NCBI RefSeq assembly: GCF_039555335.1
Contig: NC_092642.1
Location: forward strand, 16,149,208 to 16,213,207
Source of the DNA: Amphiura filiformis
Lineage: Eukaryota; Echinodermata; Ophiuroidea; Amphilepidida; Amphiuridae
Reading direction: 5' to 3'
DNA: 64,000 bases
Positions 45,801 through 56,745 of this stretch are shown piece by piece. The stretch's first letter is position 1; every line of letters starts with the position of its first letter. The notes beneath the pieces are model-generated. The model was not told the origin of the DNA, ran no database searches, and saw only the letters and a list, made by a program, of their open reading frames with translations. The position numbers were made by a program, and so were the translations under genes.

Positions 45801-48800
45801 ATGGGATGTAGATTTTATTGTGAGTCACTCATTCAGGTAACCATGTTAAAAAATCACACTCCCTATGTGGAATATTAAGATCATGTCTTCTATAGGGGGT
45901 GTATGGATTTCAACTGGAATAGCCCAACACCTTTATTCATTCTCATACCGTAAACGTTCGCCTAATGGCGCTATGGGCTCCCTTGACATAAGTGGAATTT
46001 TAGGCACAACCTAAAAGTGCCCTCCAGTAAAATTCACACCAGCAAATAAGAGCACGGAACCTTGATTCTTGCTGGGATTTTAGAAGAGGGAGCTCTCTAT
46101 TTGCACATGAAATTTACCAAAAGGCAAAGGTGCCTAGGTGTGCCGTTAGGCAAATGTTTACGGTATTCTACCCTACCTGTTCCTTTGATTCCAGCTGCTG
46201 GTCAAGATGAGCAATCTCATCATACTCCCCTCCCTGATTGGATTGGCCATCATTAGTCTGTAATGCCTCCAATTGCTGCTCTAGGTCACTCACACGGTCT
46301 GTCAACTCAAAATTCTTGCCTTCTACCTCTGCTAACTGAAATATACATATAGTGGATCAGTCAGATTCATTGTGCTTGTAGGATAACAGAATAATTTTGA
46401 ATTAAACATCTTAGGCAGTATGGAAGTGCTCTAAGTATGTTTTAAACAGATCAAAGTACACTTAACATATGCCTTTTGTTTGTTTTCAAAATATATCAAT
46501 TTATATATTTTTATTAATATTAGTTAAAACTTTTTTGACCCCCTTTTATAAGGTGTCAAACTTTTCCCCCCCCATCTTTTGAAGACCTAAACTTTTTTGA
46601 CCCCCTTCCATTTCGCCCAGCCCCCCTGCACCAAATATTCCCTAAGATGCCCAACATACCAGCCCTCATGCATTTATTTCTCTTTCAATAAGTAAAATAC
46701 CATTTTAAATATTTTATATAAAATACCTGAGCTTCTAGAAGTATAGCTTTCTCATGTGTTTCCACCTGCTTGCATTCCTTTAATCGTAATAACTCCTTGT
46801 ATTCATCTACTTGTATTTCCAGAAGATCTGCCTGTAATTAACAACCAAATAATAAGAATGCAAACTCTACCCACCATATTGAATTGTTACTCAGCGGTCA
46901 ACACAGTGTTCACATATCCCTGGTATCACTGGTTTTCTTTAAAGTTTGTTTGACTTATATAAGGTGGAAATTATTCAGCTTTTGTTACTGCGCACGCCAA
47001 TAAAGTCCCAACTCATGCTCGTGTAAATTCACATAAGCATGCACCAATCACGCGTTACGCGACGCACAATCAGCGTAAGCATTGCGACCAACTGCGTGCA
47101 TGCCATTCTATATCAATACATGGTGTTATGGGTCTATTTTTTCCGCCTTATATAAACCGAACAAACTTTAGCAAAGACCAAAATTGAGCAATTGGTTTCA
47201 TAAAAGCTGTTATGTTGCATGACTATATGATGCCAACATCTAAAAAGCAAATTGAAAGTAAATGACAGTGATACTGTGAGTTTATATCACTATTATCAGG
47301 TCACCTTCCTTTAATTTAAGGTGAATACTTGTATGGTATAATTCACAGATGACATGAATGAATCACAGGAGAAAAGTAATCACATGAAGATACACTGAAC
47401 AGCCTTACATGTGATATTCATATCACTTACTTTGCATTTGCTTGAGTTGAGTGTTTCCACTATGCATCCATCTGAACTGGACCTGAGAATGAATGGCAAG
47501 AGTCAATGAAAAATTGTTATTAATATTACTACATGTACACAAGGTTTTGAATTAAATCAAATACTGGAACTTACATTTTTTGCAACTTGCTACGTTGCGT
47601 CTGAAACCATCAGACTTCATCAGGCAACTGACCCGCTGTCTCCGTTGCGCCTGTTTCAGACGCAACATAGCAAGTTGCAAAAATGTAAGTTCCAGTGTTT
47701 GATTTAATTCAAAACCTGTCCTTGTGATTTTAATGACTGGATGACTGAGAATATTCACTATTACTACATGTACCTATTAGCTAATGCTGAGCGTTTTGCA
47801 TGTACAGTATTAAACATGTGTTTTGCAAAAAAGAAAAAGTTGTGGACGTAAATTTTAATACAGATCATGCAATCAGACTTGTAAAAATCAAATTGCAAAT
47901 TCCATTATGACTTGTTAACCCAACCCCATTAAAAATAACTCAACTCCCAAAAGAAAATTTCATTACTTTGATAAAGAATCACTCATTTTGATGAATTGAA
48001 AATTGAAATCATTCAACTGAATTGATTATTTAGTCCTGAATGATTTGTCTCCAATTGCAATCGGCAAAAGATTGAATTTCAATCAAAATTGAATTTCAAT
48101 CTTTTTGATTGAATAACGGTATTCCGCGTATTAATAATTATATTCAAAAACCTGAAAATTTAAGAGAGTACCGTAACCATTTGTTGGAGGAAAATGAGAG
48201 AGGAGAAATGTTTTTGTTCCCCTTTCATTGAGAAATCTATAGATCTACTATCCACAATGACACTAGATAGTTAATGTTATTGTTATGATATTTAGGTGAT
48301 GATCACTGACGATTCACCACATCAGGGTCAGAAATTCGCAACCATGTGCGAGAATCCTTTTAGATTCTTCTGGTGGAATTTTACAGGAATCCATGGATTC
48401 TCGCCTTATAATTTTGCATGATAAACTGAAATATTTAGGAGAATCCATTTTATTTTTGCAATTTTTTTACGAGAATCTTTGCGAGAATGGATTCTCACTG
48501 AATTTCTGACCCTGCACATCACCATTCAGGATGTGAGCCCGAAGTAAAACCCTCGTAAATAAAGGATGATCATTATTCATTTATTGACCGACAACCAAAC
48601 AAGTCGAGTTACTGTTAATGTGCCGAGCGAGCGGGGAACGATATCTCTATTATAATCTTCAATTCTTCACCAATTTCCAAACACAAAGACTGCAAAGATA
48701 GGACTCCTTTTCTTGCGTTCGAAAGGCGATCTTATTGGTGAAATACCAATCGCCCGTCGCTCACCAACGCCAGAGTATTAGGATGTGAGGAAAAAAATAA

Positions 48801-50240
48801 TTATTTAGAGGCTCTGGCTGTGTGAAGTTTGCCTTCACGTATCGCTCATTCTACAAAATCCGGTGCCAATAGCCCTTTTTCCATTCTTTGGTCCACAAAT
48901 ACTTGGTCGAGCATTTAGGGCATCAAATATGTTGTTTTTCTGGTAGAACTAAACGAGATCTACACGGACATATATAGTTGTCCATACTTTAAATGCTTTC
49001 TTCAGCCTGATTAACCCTTGCAAAGGCTCGAAAATCGCTAAAATTATGCTTTCCACTGCTCAAGTGTCAAATCTGATCCTTAATATTTTCTTTGAATAAA
49101 TGCGATATCTTTACATATTTGTTGTTTTTTAATTAGATAAGGCGCCATCATATTGCATATCAACATTATTTTTTAGTGATTAAAACGTCTTTGTGTAATT
49201 CTAAAATTAATTGCACTTTCCACGAAAACGCTGTGAGCTACGTTACCACTTTTTAACACACGTTATTGGAAAGACGTAAAACAGAGGTATTAACGTAGTT
49301 TACGGTTTTTGAAAGGAAACACTCATAGGTTTTTAAAAATAACAGTAAAAATCGTGATGCTGTAGCATTTTTGGCATAGAAATGTTGTAAACATTGAAAT
49401 TTCGACCGACCGTCCATGTTAGATTGGTGAGCTACGTTACCAGAATTCCATAGTATGCACTTGTATAACAAGTACTTCCTAATAATATGTGATAGGTACC
49501 AGTGATCGAACCCCATTTATATTAGAATTAACCGACATAACATTCTAACGCTCGCAAATCACATCAAAAACATTAAAAACCCATGAACTACGTTACTGTG
49601 AGCTATGTTACGCACTCATTTATGCATAGACTTCAAAACTTCTATGAAATGGTGAAATCGGTGTTACATTTCACTCAAGTGATCTTTCGTTTGCTTTTTA
49701 TGACCTTGGATTAAGTAAAACCAGCCCATTTTGTAGCCGGTAACGTAGCTCACATTACATTGAGTTTTAGTGTTAAAAAACATCATGAAGTCCTGAAATG
49801 AAAGAAAAATATACAAGTGGTGTTGACAATCTTTTACATCTGAAAGTAGTGATACATTTGCTCTTAAAAAACACAAAAAGCAGGTCTTTTTGAACAACTT
49901 TATTTTTTTCAATTTTTACAGTGGATTGGCACCGGATTTTGTAGAATGAGCGGTATACACATGTATAGACTTCTCAGATTTTGAGTGCGGGTACAAAAAA
50001 TGGGGTGCAATCATCATGATCATACAATGTCAATAATAATATTAATGTCACATTTCAGTCGGCAAAAATAGCCCACGCCGTTACATGGTCATACCAATAA
50101 TTACTTTTCTCCTGTTCTCACCTTGGCGTTTTACATGATTCTGCTGTCACTGCTGTCACTGGCACTGCCTTCGAAACAACAACACCGTTCTGAATAGAAA
50201 TGTTTTTCACATTCGTTCTAGTGCTCGCTCCGTGACCCAT
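41899..50240 (-). CDS. Seven-exon coiled-coil protein with myristoylation-type N terminus
   Basis: Exons on the minus strand: 50240-50122, 47482-47431, 46831-46727, 46335-46177, 45013-44957, 43850-43718, 42809-41899 (stop). All introns are GT-AG and all junction phases agree, giving 511 residues. The start MGHGAS fits the N-myristoylation pattern MGxxxS. Residues about 58-290 are a nearly continuous coiled coil (LLEIQVDEYKELLRLKE, then TIMKLEEQVKALEADIKKM, then KVYSLKDEIKKLEEEST). The last 200 residues are Ser/Arg/Asp-rich and probably disordered, with KKSSRNSSA-like phosphorylation-prone repeats and a C terminus MNEIVGLPSYDSNI. This suggests a membrane-tethered scaffold, but I do not recognise the family and assign no function. 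Introns contain many MITEs and a SINE. Confidence 0.8.
44095..44385 (+). repeat. tRNA-derived SINE with L2-like tail, in an intron
   Basis: The head has a pairing acceptor stem (TGGCACC with GGTGCCA) and box B GAGTTCGAGCCCC. A middle block reads CACTTGAGCAAGGCGCTTTA. The 3' end AAAGGTGCTATATAAATGTC resembles L2/CR1-type LINE tails, which mobilise such SINEs. It is flanked by AACAC on both sides (44090-44094, 44386-44390). It lies in the intron between 43850 and 44957, antisense to the host gene. Confidence 0.8.
45519..45712. mobile_element. Palindromic MITE, GTGTACATCC family, copy 2
   Basis: GTGTACATCCATATCAAAAG at the left pairs with the right end (CTTTTGATATGGAT). The right end is a few bases shorter than in the 40-kb copy. 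Intronic. Confidence 0.7.
45740..45927. mobile_element. Palindromic MITE, TTGGGTTATTCC family
   Basis: TTGGGTTATTCCAGTT and AACTGGAATAGCCCAA bound a stem that continues through CTATACACCC and GGGTGTAT and through GGAAGAC and GTCTTC. Intronic; no clear target duplication. Confidence 0.7.
45948..46163. mobile_element. TA-target MITE ending near a splice donor
   Basis: CCGTAAACGTTCGCCTAATG and complement, flanked by TA (45946-45947, 46164-46165). The right edge is about 11 bases from the splice donor at 46176 of the exon 46177-46335. Confidence 0.75.
46525..46635. repeat. Fragment related to the Harbinger-like element
   Basis: Three blocks of the form AAACTTTTTTGACCCCC match, in reverse, the internal GGGGGTCAAAAAAGTTTT blocks of 2184-3407. 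Confidence 0.45.
46942..47168. mobile_element. Intronic MITE with TA ends
   Basis: AAGTTTGTTTGACTTATATA at the left pairs with TATATAAACCGAACAAACTT at the right, flanked by TA. The interior is unusually CpG-rich (ACGCGTTACGCGACGC). Confidence 0.65.
47541..47717. mobile_element. Near-perfect hairpin MITE
   Basis: The left arm (GGAACTTACATTTTT, then GCAACTTGCTACGTTGCG) is matched almost base for base by the right arm around a loop at about 47615-47640. It could fold into a stem of about 80 bp. It lies 60 bases upstream of exon 47431-47482, inside the intron. Confidence 0.75.
48323..48514. mobile_element. hAT-like MITE
   Basis: CAGGGTCAGAAATTC and GAATTTCTGACCCTG are the ends, 192 bp apart. 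Inside, GCGAGAATCC/GGATTCTCG blocks repeat. The flanks are similar (CACATCA on both sides) but not a clean 8-bp duplication. Confidence 0.55.
48843..49952. mobile_element. Inverted-repeat element with repeated ACGTTAC motifs
   Basis: CGCTCATTCTACAAAATCCG at the left is matched exactly by its complement at the right (28-bp arms). The inner part carries the motif GTGAGCTACGTTAC or close variants at about 49231, 49433, 49588, 49600 and (inverted) 49740. It occupies the first intron of the coiled-coil gene. No transposase. Confidence 0.6.
50122..50240 (-). CDS. First coding exon of the coiled-coil gene
   Basis: The ATG at 50240-50238 has the context ATCAATGGG and is followed by 39 codons and a split codon. 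The donor is CCAAG/GTGAGAA. The reading frame joins that of the next exon at 47482 without a stop. The 5' UTR extends right of 50240. Confidence 0.7.
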
Positions 50241-50544
50241 TGATTACTGGCTCAAACAGAAGTCTTATCGTTCAGAAACATTGTGTTTACTTTTATATTG
50301 AATGTCTAATTTCCTAACAACTCAACTAATCTGTTTTAACTGTTAGAGCATGTATTTTTCACCTATATTATTAGCTCTAAAGTTCCCATGTAACATAATC
50401 AAACGCATGAATGTGTGAATCAATGTTTACCTGTGTTGCTAAGGTTGGGCGATATCGTGAAACGAGGTCGGTACCGTACTCAGTAGGCCCATGGTAGGAT
50501 AGACAGACCTATCGAGTCTTACTCCATCATAGCAAATAGTCCCA

Positions 50545-51105
50545 TGTAATGGTGATCCCAGCGAAACGGTAAAAAAAGAAGAAAAAAATCATTGCTTAGA
50601 AGTGAAGGATAAGTTCAAATTGTCATTTGGTATTTTTGAAATAAAAAAAATTGGCACAAAAACGAAGAAAACAGCAGTGTTGACTATGCCTTTTCAAACA
50701 CAGGCCTAGGCCTATACCTAGCACCTATGCCGTTTGTCTTAACCCATTCACCCGGCCCATTCAGTGATCCCAACAAAAGTGTAAACAAATTAAATTGTTT
50801 ATAAATTGTTTAAAAGTGAAGGATAAGTCATTCAAATTGTCATTTGGTAGCTTTTGGTATTTTTGAAATGCAAAATTTGGCAAAAAATGAAGAAAACAAC
50901 AGTATTCACGAAATGATGATTCAAACACAGTGTAGGCCTACTAGGCCTAAGTTATACAATGCCTTATTTTGTCTTAAAGTCCCATTCAGTGATCCCAGCA
51001 AAAGCAGCAAAAGTGTAAAAAAAAATGTTTATGCTTAAAAGTGAAGGATAAGTAATTCAAATTGTTATTTGGTATTTTTGAAATGCAAAATTTGGTAAAA
51101 AACGT
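50545..51105. repeat. Three tandem copies of a roughly 230-bp unit
   Basis: The blocks AGTGATCCCAGCAAAA, GTGAAGGATAAGT and CAAATTGTCATTTGGTA recur three times with indels. The stretch lies just upstream of the coiled-coil gene's start. Confidence 0.75.
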
Positions 51106-51593
51106 TTTAAATGCATGCACGGCTTTCGGCTGATATGATATGTGCTCATTCAGTAGCTTTTTTAAATATCAAAATTTCGGCTGAATACCGGTATAGGCCT
51201 ACATGGTATATGGGTTCAATTATCTTTCCACAACGGCTGAAAATATGTTAGCACATCTAGTCTACATCTATCATGACAATGACAAATGAAAATCTGAATT
51301 TTGATGATTTTTACGATCGTTGAGCACTTGAATCACGGTGCCTTTAATGAATAGGCCTATTTGAAAATCCCTAAATCCTACCCTTTGGTTAGTTCTAACT
51401 GGCAATAAAAGTAAAACTGAGAGCATGATTTTTGGCAGTGCGAGCTGAACTTAAAAATGCGCATAAAACGTTGAGAGACGGACCGTTTGAACCTACGGAA
51501 TTGGGGGTGGGGGCATAACATGGTCTTTGGGTGAGAGCCCCCCCCAAAGAAGCATTGAACACTGTTGAAGTGAAGTTCTTATACAGTGGCGTG

Positions 51594-51739
51594 CGCAAGG
51601 GGGGGGGGGAATATGCCCCCTCCCCCACTTTTGTTGGTCATTCGGGGATTCGGGAAAAACATCAAAAACGTCCAAATTTGTCTCACTCGGGGGAACTGAA
51701 CAACCTGCCCCCCCACTTTCAATGTGCTGCACGCCACTG
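51594..51739. mobile_element. Short hAT-like MITE
   Basis: CAGTGGCGTGCGCA and its near-complement GCTGCACGCCACTG bound 146 bp of G-rich then C-rich sequence, the same architecture as other CAGTGGC elements here. Confidence 0.55.
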
Positions 51740-52531
51740 AATTAAGTTCTAAACATGCTAAAACAACTGAACCCATTTACTAAATGGGTTTGTTATGAAT
51801 AAGAAACAAAATCAGTGATAAGTTCACTTGAAATAGGCTTTGCATGGGTGATAGTACTTCCATAATGTAACAATTGTGTCGCTTTTCACTTTATGTCCCG
51901 GATTTATGTATAGGCCTACCTATTTGCAGAGTTGGGTGGGGATTTTTCTTTTATACTCACGTTGAGGCGATTTTTGTTTTTCATTATTATTTCAATTTTA
52001 GTCTCACTAGTGGGCGATTTTTTTTCGTCTTACTAGTGGGCGAAGTTTTTTTAGTTTTTTTTTTTTTTCAAAAAATTTCCATGCTACCTGAAAGTAATGG
52101 TGCGCCGCTGTTGCGCCGCTGTTGCGCCGCTGTCGCGCCCCGAACCCTATAAAATCCTGGACCTAATAAAATTTGTCACCCAAAATAGCTCAATCTGACA
52201 TCGCCGATATCGCCCATGACGGGATTGATTGATTGATAACATCAACTACAACGAGCGAGTTCAAAACTGCATGCAAAACTCCGTACAAAAATGTAATTTG
52301 CGGAAATCGAATGAATGATGCTGTAAACTTCCTTGTCGTTATTAAATAGCTGGATCAAAAATCCAAAGATTTTACATAAATATTTCAATATATATCACAA
52401 CAATAGAACAAGGTAAAGTTTTTATATTTATTTTAACTATTAAATAAGGTTTGAGAGAAAATGTATAGCATAATATGACAAAATGTCAAGTTTCAACTGG
52501 GCTACATTTTTTTAATCTCACGTGAATCAAG

Positions 52532-52609
52532 ATGGCGAGTGCAGACAGGGAACCACCTCCGCTGTTCGAAGACGATCAAGACGACCAGAAAAACGGCGAA
52601 ATTGCAGAG
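52532..52609 (+). CDS. First coding exon of a divergent gene; sorting-nexin-like start possible
   Basis: The ATG has a strong context (CAAGATGGCG) and 26 codons end exactly at a consensus donor, GAG/GTAATT. The peptide MASADREPPPLFEDDQDD is acidic and proline-bearing; it resembles the N termini of some invertebrate sorting nexin 1/2 proteins as I recall them, but 26 residues cannot settle identity. The remaining exons must lie further right, possibly beyond the window; I found none with confidence in the transposon-filled 52.6-64 kb. Confidence 0.55.
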
Positions 52610-53022
52610 GTAATTATCATTTGCTCGATAAAGGGATAATTTTTGAAGTGTACTCTTGTATAGGAATCAATCTTAAGTATTCAAATGCTTTATTTTGTGT
52701 AAAATAAATGAATGAAAGGGGGGCGTAGCCACGGGCACGGTAAGCTTACACGTACACCGATCGAATTCAGAATTGCCATCACTGTGCACTGACTCAGCTC
52801 AGTGAGTTACTCAAGTTTTTGTCAGAGTCATGTAGAAGAACTGCACTTGCTTATATTTTGAGAGCGTGCAGGAAGCGTAAACACGGAAGTGGGGAATTTG
52901 TGGGAAGTGCCATAGGGTGTCTCCTGTGTCAATGTTTATTTTCATTATACATGTTATAAATGTTGCAAAATATTAATATTCAGTGATATGACAATCATGA
53001 CAATGTATGACAATCAATAATC

Positions 53023-53186
53023 GGCCTTTCTTTACTTTAGCCTAGGGGTTTTTATTGAAATTATTCTTGTTATAGCTGCCTTGTGGAAGTACAGTGTTAT
53101 ATCCCTAGCCCTAACCCTAACCAGTGCAGAAGGCAGCTATTACATGTAAAAATAAAACCCCCTAAAGGCTAAAGTAAAGGAATGCC
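53023..53186. mobile_element. Hairpin MITE with telomere-like loop
   Basis: GGCCTTTCTTTACTTTAGCC pairs with its complement near 53186, and the stem continues through GGGGTTTTTATT and TAGCTGCC. The loop contains CCCTAACCCTAACC. Confidence 0.65.
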
Positions 53187-53221
53187 CAATGATCATGTAA
53201 ATAATTAACAACCTGTAGGTA

Positions 53222-54785
53222 CCGTATTTCGTCGAATAAACGCCCCCGGGGGCGTTACATTTTCCCAAGTTGGGGCGTTTACTAGAGTTGGGCGACTATC
53301 ACTTTTTTCCTAGTCGACTAGTCGGCAGCAAATAGTCGCGACTACGACTATAGTCGCGACTATCTGTGGTTAAAATTGGACTGAAAAATCGGGTGAAAGA
53401 TTGGTGGCAATTTAGTATTTATAATGCATGATTTATACAGGACCCGTGATTGCCGGCATCGCATCACAGTTTGCTACACAAACCAGCACTGTTGCGATAC
53501 AAATTGCTACACTGTATCGCACGTTTAAGATGCAAATATTTGACTGTAAAATGCTGTAATATAGGCCTAACTTTTCTGTTCAATTAAATTCACTTGCCAC
53601 TTTCCAGCAACAGCACAAGAAACTTCATATAATTTCTCAAACCTTCAATATTCCAATAGCGATCTTCGTTCGTTTCCATGTTTTGCTGTGCATGAAAATA
53701 TGTAAACATGCCGACGCGGCAGTGCATATTTTCCATGGTATGCTCATGAATGTGTTGCAACGTGCATGTACGATTAACTTTCACCTCCGACCTACGTCAC
53801 ATGGCCTCATCTAGACTACTGCATTTGTCGCTACAGGGGTGGCATTGCAACATTACGACTGTTTGTCAGCTAATTTGTTTATTTTCCTGTTGCTTTCTAA
53901 ATATTCTGTTACCACAATAAGCATAGCTTTTTGAAATTACGTGAAAAGTACTTCTAATCTAATAATATTTTCCTAAATTTTCCCTTTTGGAAAACACTTC
54001 TCGGAAGTTCTCGCTGTTTCTTTCCAAAGTTGAAATAATCTCATACCTTCAGTAGTTGGTACAAACACCCAACCTGGGTCTGTACATGCACGCTATAACT
54101 ATGACGCTGCTACACCTGTTATCGCTGCATAAATTATAATCATAATGAGATGTTTGACAGTTCTAAGTAATTTTTTTTAACGGCTTTTATCTTGTGGGAA
54201 AGCAGTTTGACAACAAGTCAATAACACCAATTTAATGATGACTTATGGACATTATGATTACTTGTTGGTTAGTGTTACTATTGGTAAGACAATGACTAAC
54301 ATTTTTTCACATTTTTCGCAGTTTATATGTTAGTATTTGGTTGGTTTTGGTGCGAATAACTGGCACTTTTAAAGTAATTTTTTAACACAAAAATATACTT
54401 GCATTAGTCGACTTTTTGTTTTCAATAGTCGTAGTCGCGACTATCAGTAATAGTCGCGACTAACGACTATTGGCGACTTAGTCGCCCAACTCTAGCGTTT
54501 ATTAGAGGTCATTTTTAGCACGAAAATTCCCGTTAAAATCATTAGGTAAGCTTAAAAGTCACGCTAAAATGATGAACTATGACCTTTTGACACTGACTTT
54601 TGGTTCACTTCCGGTTCGGATGCAGATTTTCGCCATTTATTGCTGCTACTCATGACCATGTGAGCAACTTGGTAAGCTTACTACACAAGATAGCATGGAA
54701 ATATCGAATTTTTGAAACATCTTGGTTGAAAAAAGTGGTGGGGGCGTTTATTTGAGGGGGGGGGCAACTATTTGACTAAATACGG
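53222..54785. mobile_element. TA-target element, CCGTATTT ends, split by a hAT element
   Basis: CCGTATTTCGTCGAATAAAC at the left and the complement of CCGTATTTAGTCAAATA at the right are flanked by TA. Both ends share a GGGGGCGTTTATT-like block. Without the nested hAT copy the element is about 350 bp. Confidence 0.65.
53283..54494. mobile_element. Nested hAT-type element
   Basis: TAGAGTTGGGCGACTA and complement are the ends. The 8-bp flanks are GCGTTTAC and GCGTTTAT (one mismatch). Just inside both ends, TAGTCGCGACTA palindromes repeat several times. 1.2 kb, no transposase frame. Confidence 0.75.
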
Positions 54786-54789
54786 TATG

Positions 54790-55047
54790 CTATAGCCAAA
54801 ATAACAATTTCTCGATCATGAGAGGAAGTACCTTCTGCGTCAGCGTACTTTTCATAGAATAACACGATCGCGCGACCTGCATGACCGAACCTCGACCTTG
54901 CCTAGCAACGATCGTGTGATTCGTCAATTCTCAAAAGCTGTGTTTGCGCCCGTAAGCATCGGTATTTATGAAATACGCTCGGGCGCAAATAACTGTGCGC
55001 ATTCCAAGTTGGCTCTCATGATCGAGAATTTAATATTTTGGCTATAG
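54790..55047. mobile_element. Palindromic MITE, CTATAGCC ends
   Basis: CTATAGCCAAAATA with TATTTTGGCTATAG, and TTCTCGATCATGAGA with its complement, form arms of about 40 bp. The interior is CpG-rich (GATCGCGCGACC). Confidence 0.7.
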
Positions 55048-56581
55048 GTGAATTCAAATTTGCCATCAAACTGCATCATTTTATAAAATTAAAGCCCTTG
55101 AGTAAACAAAGCCAAAACTGAAAACCTTTTTTTTATAGTACTTTCCGTAGCAAAGTTACATCTTGTCAAAGATTGACTTTCATCAAAAAGATTAGCAAAA
55201 TTCCCCAAAACGGCATTTCGGGGGTGTTTCTAGATCTTAGTCTCATTATGATAGCAGTTTTTTTTAATGGAACTGCTATCAAAATCCCTCTAAAATTCCA
55301 CATGTGCGATTGTCTTATCACCATAAAAAATCATATATTTGGGTCAAGTGAAGTATAGAAAACATATTTATGTAGGTTTCCTTCTTCGCCAGTTGTTTTA
55401 AATTTCTATGTAAATATGCATTGACATTTTCGGCGAATTTGGCTGACTAGCAAATGTGTTAACTAAGGTTTGCCTGGGATACCTACAACCTGTTTGACTT
55501 TCACTTTGAACGTTTGAGGTACCGTAAACACAGTATGTATGGACTATGTCCAGCTACTCGCCAAACTCGGTTTATACAGTCGATATACTTCGAGGACGGC
55601 CTGTCACTTTCAGCTTCCTGAGAACACTCTTCTTGTACATAATTTACAAAACCACAAACTCACTCACTTCAACTTGCACTACTCACAAAATAAAACAAAT
55701 ATTAATTAATACCGATCCTGCAGAATAACTTACACATATTGTCAATTTCATGGAATCCCGTTGCTGAGAATTGCAAATTTCACAAAAAATGTCAGATGCA
55801 TCATGCGCTTCATAAATCACAGGTGTGAAGCTGACTTTATACCACTCGCTCGCTTTTGCAGAAAGGGTCACTGGGTTCAAATACCAAATTATGTCCTAAT
55901 TTGGCCTTTACATGTCACTTTGAATAAGTCCCAAGTTCATATACCCTTAAGGCCAGAGTAATGGAAGACACATTTGTTCATGCCTGAATTTGAGATTTCT
56001 TGATATTTATCAACACTAAGATGTAGGCCTATTCTTTCACTTGAAACTGATAAAATACAACTTGCTAATATTTACTTGTATTTTTGCTTGATTTGTTTCA
56101 CTCTTTTCAACTCTAAAAAATCACATGGCTCAAGACAGCTTATGAGCTTAGTAAATTGGCGGGAAATAATGAGTCAGAAATGCGCGAATGCGAAATATTT
56201 TGATTACGCTGCGATTCGCTTTTATGTGACGCTGGCGCAACTCTGCTGCGTATGTCCAACGCAGTCTAGGCGCATTCGGTTTGTTGTTCACGCCAGCAAA
56301 TGTGGTGTAAACAAAACAAAAATTTGCAGTCAAAATGCCACTTAGATTTTTTAATTATTTTGCATTTTGGCGCACTGAAAGCAGACATAGCTTTATTGGT
56401 GCAAAAAGATGCATATTTAGACCATGCACCAGATCAAGGGTAGCACTAGGTCCAAAAGCTAATAGAAAATGCAAAAATGGGGGGTCCCTAAAGAAATATC
56501 GGGGGTCCCAACTATTCATAATTGTCTAGCCAATTCAATCTATTTGTGTGATACCATACTATTTGGGGGGGTGGGGGCAGG

Positions 56582-56745
56582 GGTTTATTAAATATTATTG
56601 TATTTTTTCTTTCATTCTTTTTTCTTTCTTTACTTTCTTTTTTTTTCTTTCTTTTCTTTTTTTTTTTTTTTTTTCTTTCTTTTCTTTTCTTCTTTCTTAC
56701 TTTTTTTTCCTTTCTTTTTTTCTTTTTTTTATTTAATTTTTTTAT
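56582..56745. repeat. Polypyrimidine (TTTC)n tract
   Basis: An almost pure T/C stretch. The lysine-rich open frame on its complement is a composition artefact. Confidence 0.9.

Larger units (their letters stand above)
50445..52216. mobile_element. Possible TIR element, ends GGGCGATATCG
   Basis: TGGGCGATATCG at the left and CGATATCGCCCA at the right are exact complements 1.77 kb apart. No target duplication is visible, so this may be chance or a decayed hAT copy. Confidence 0.3.

Noticed and set aside
47552-47758. 68-codon minus-strand frame
   Set aside because: It spans the near-perfect hairpin at 47541-47717, so its sequence is explained by the palindrome.
55241-55300. Short hairpin ATGATAGCAGTT with its complement
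   Set aside because: Arms of about 13 bp with no flanking duplication; not enough to call an element.
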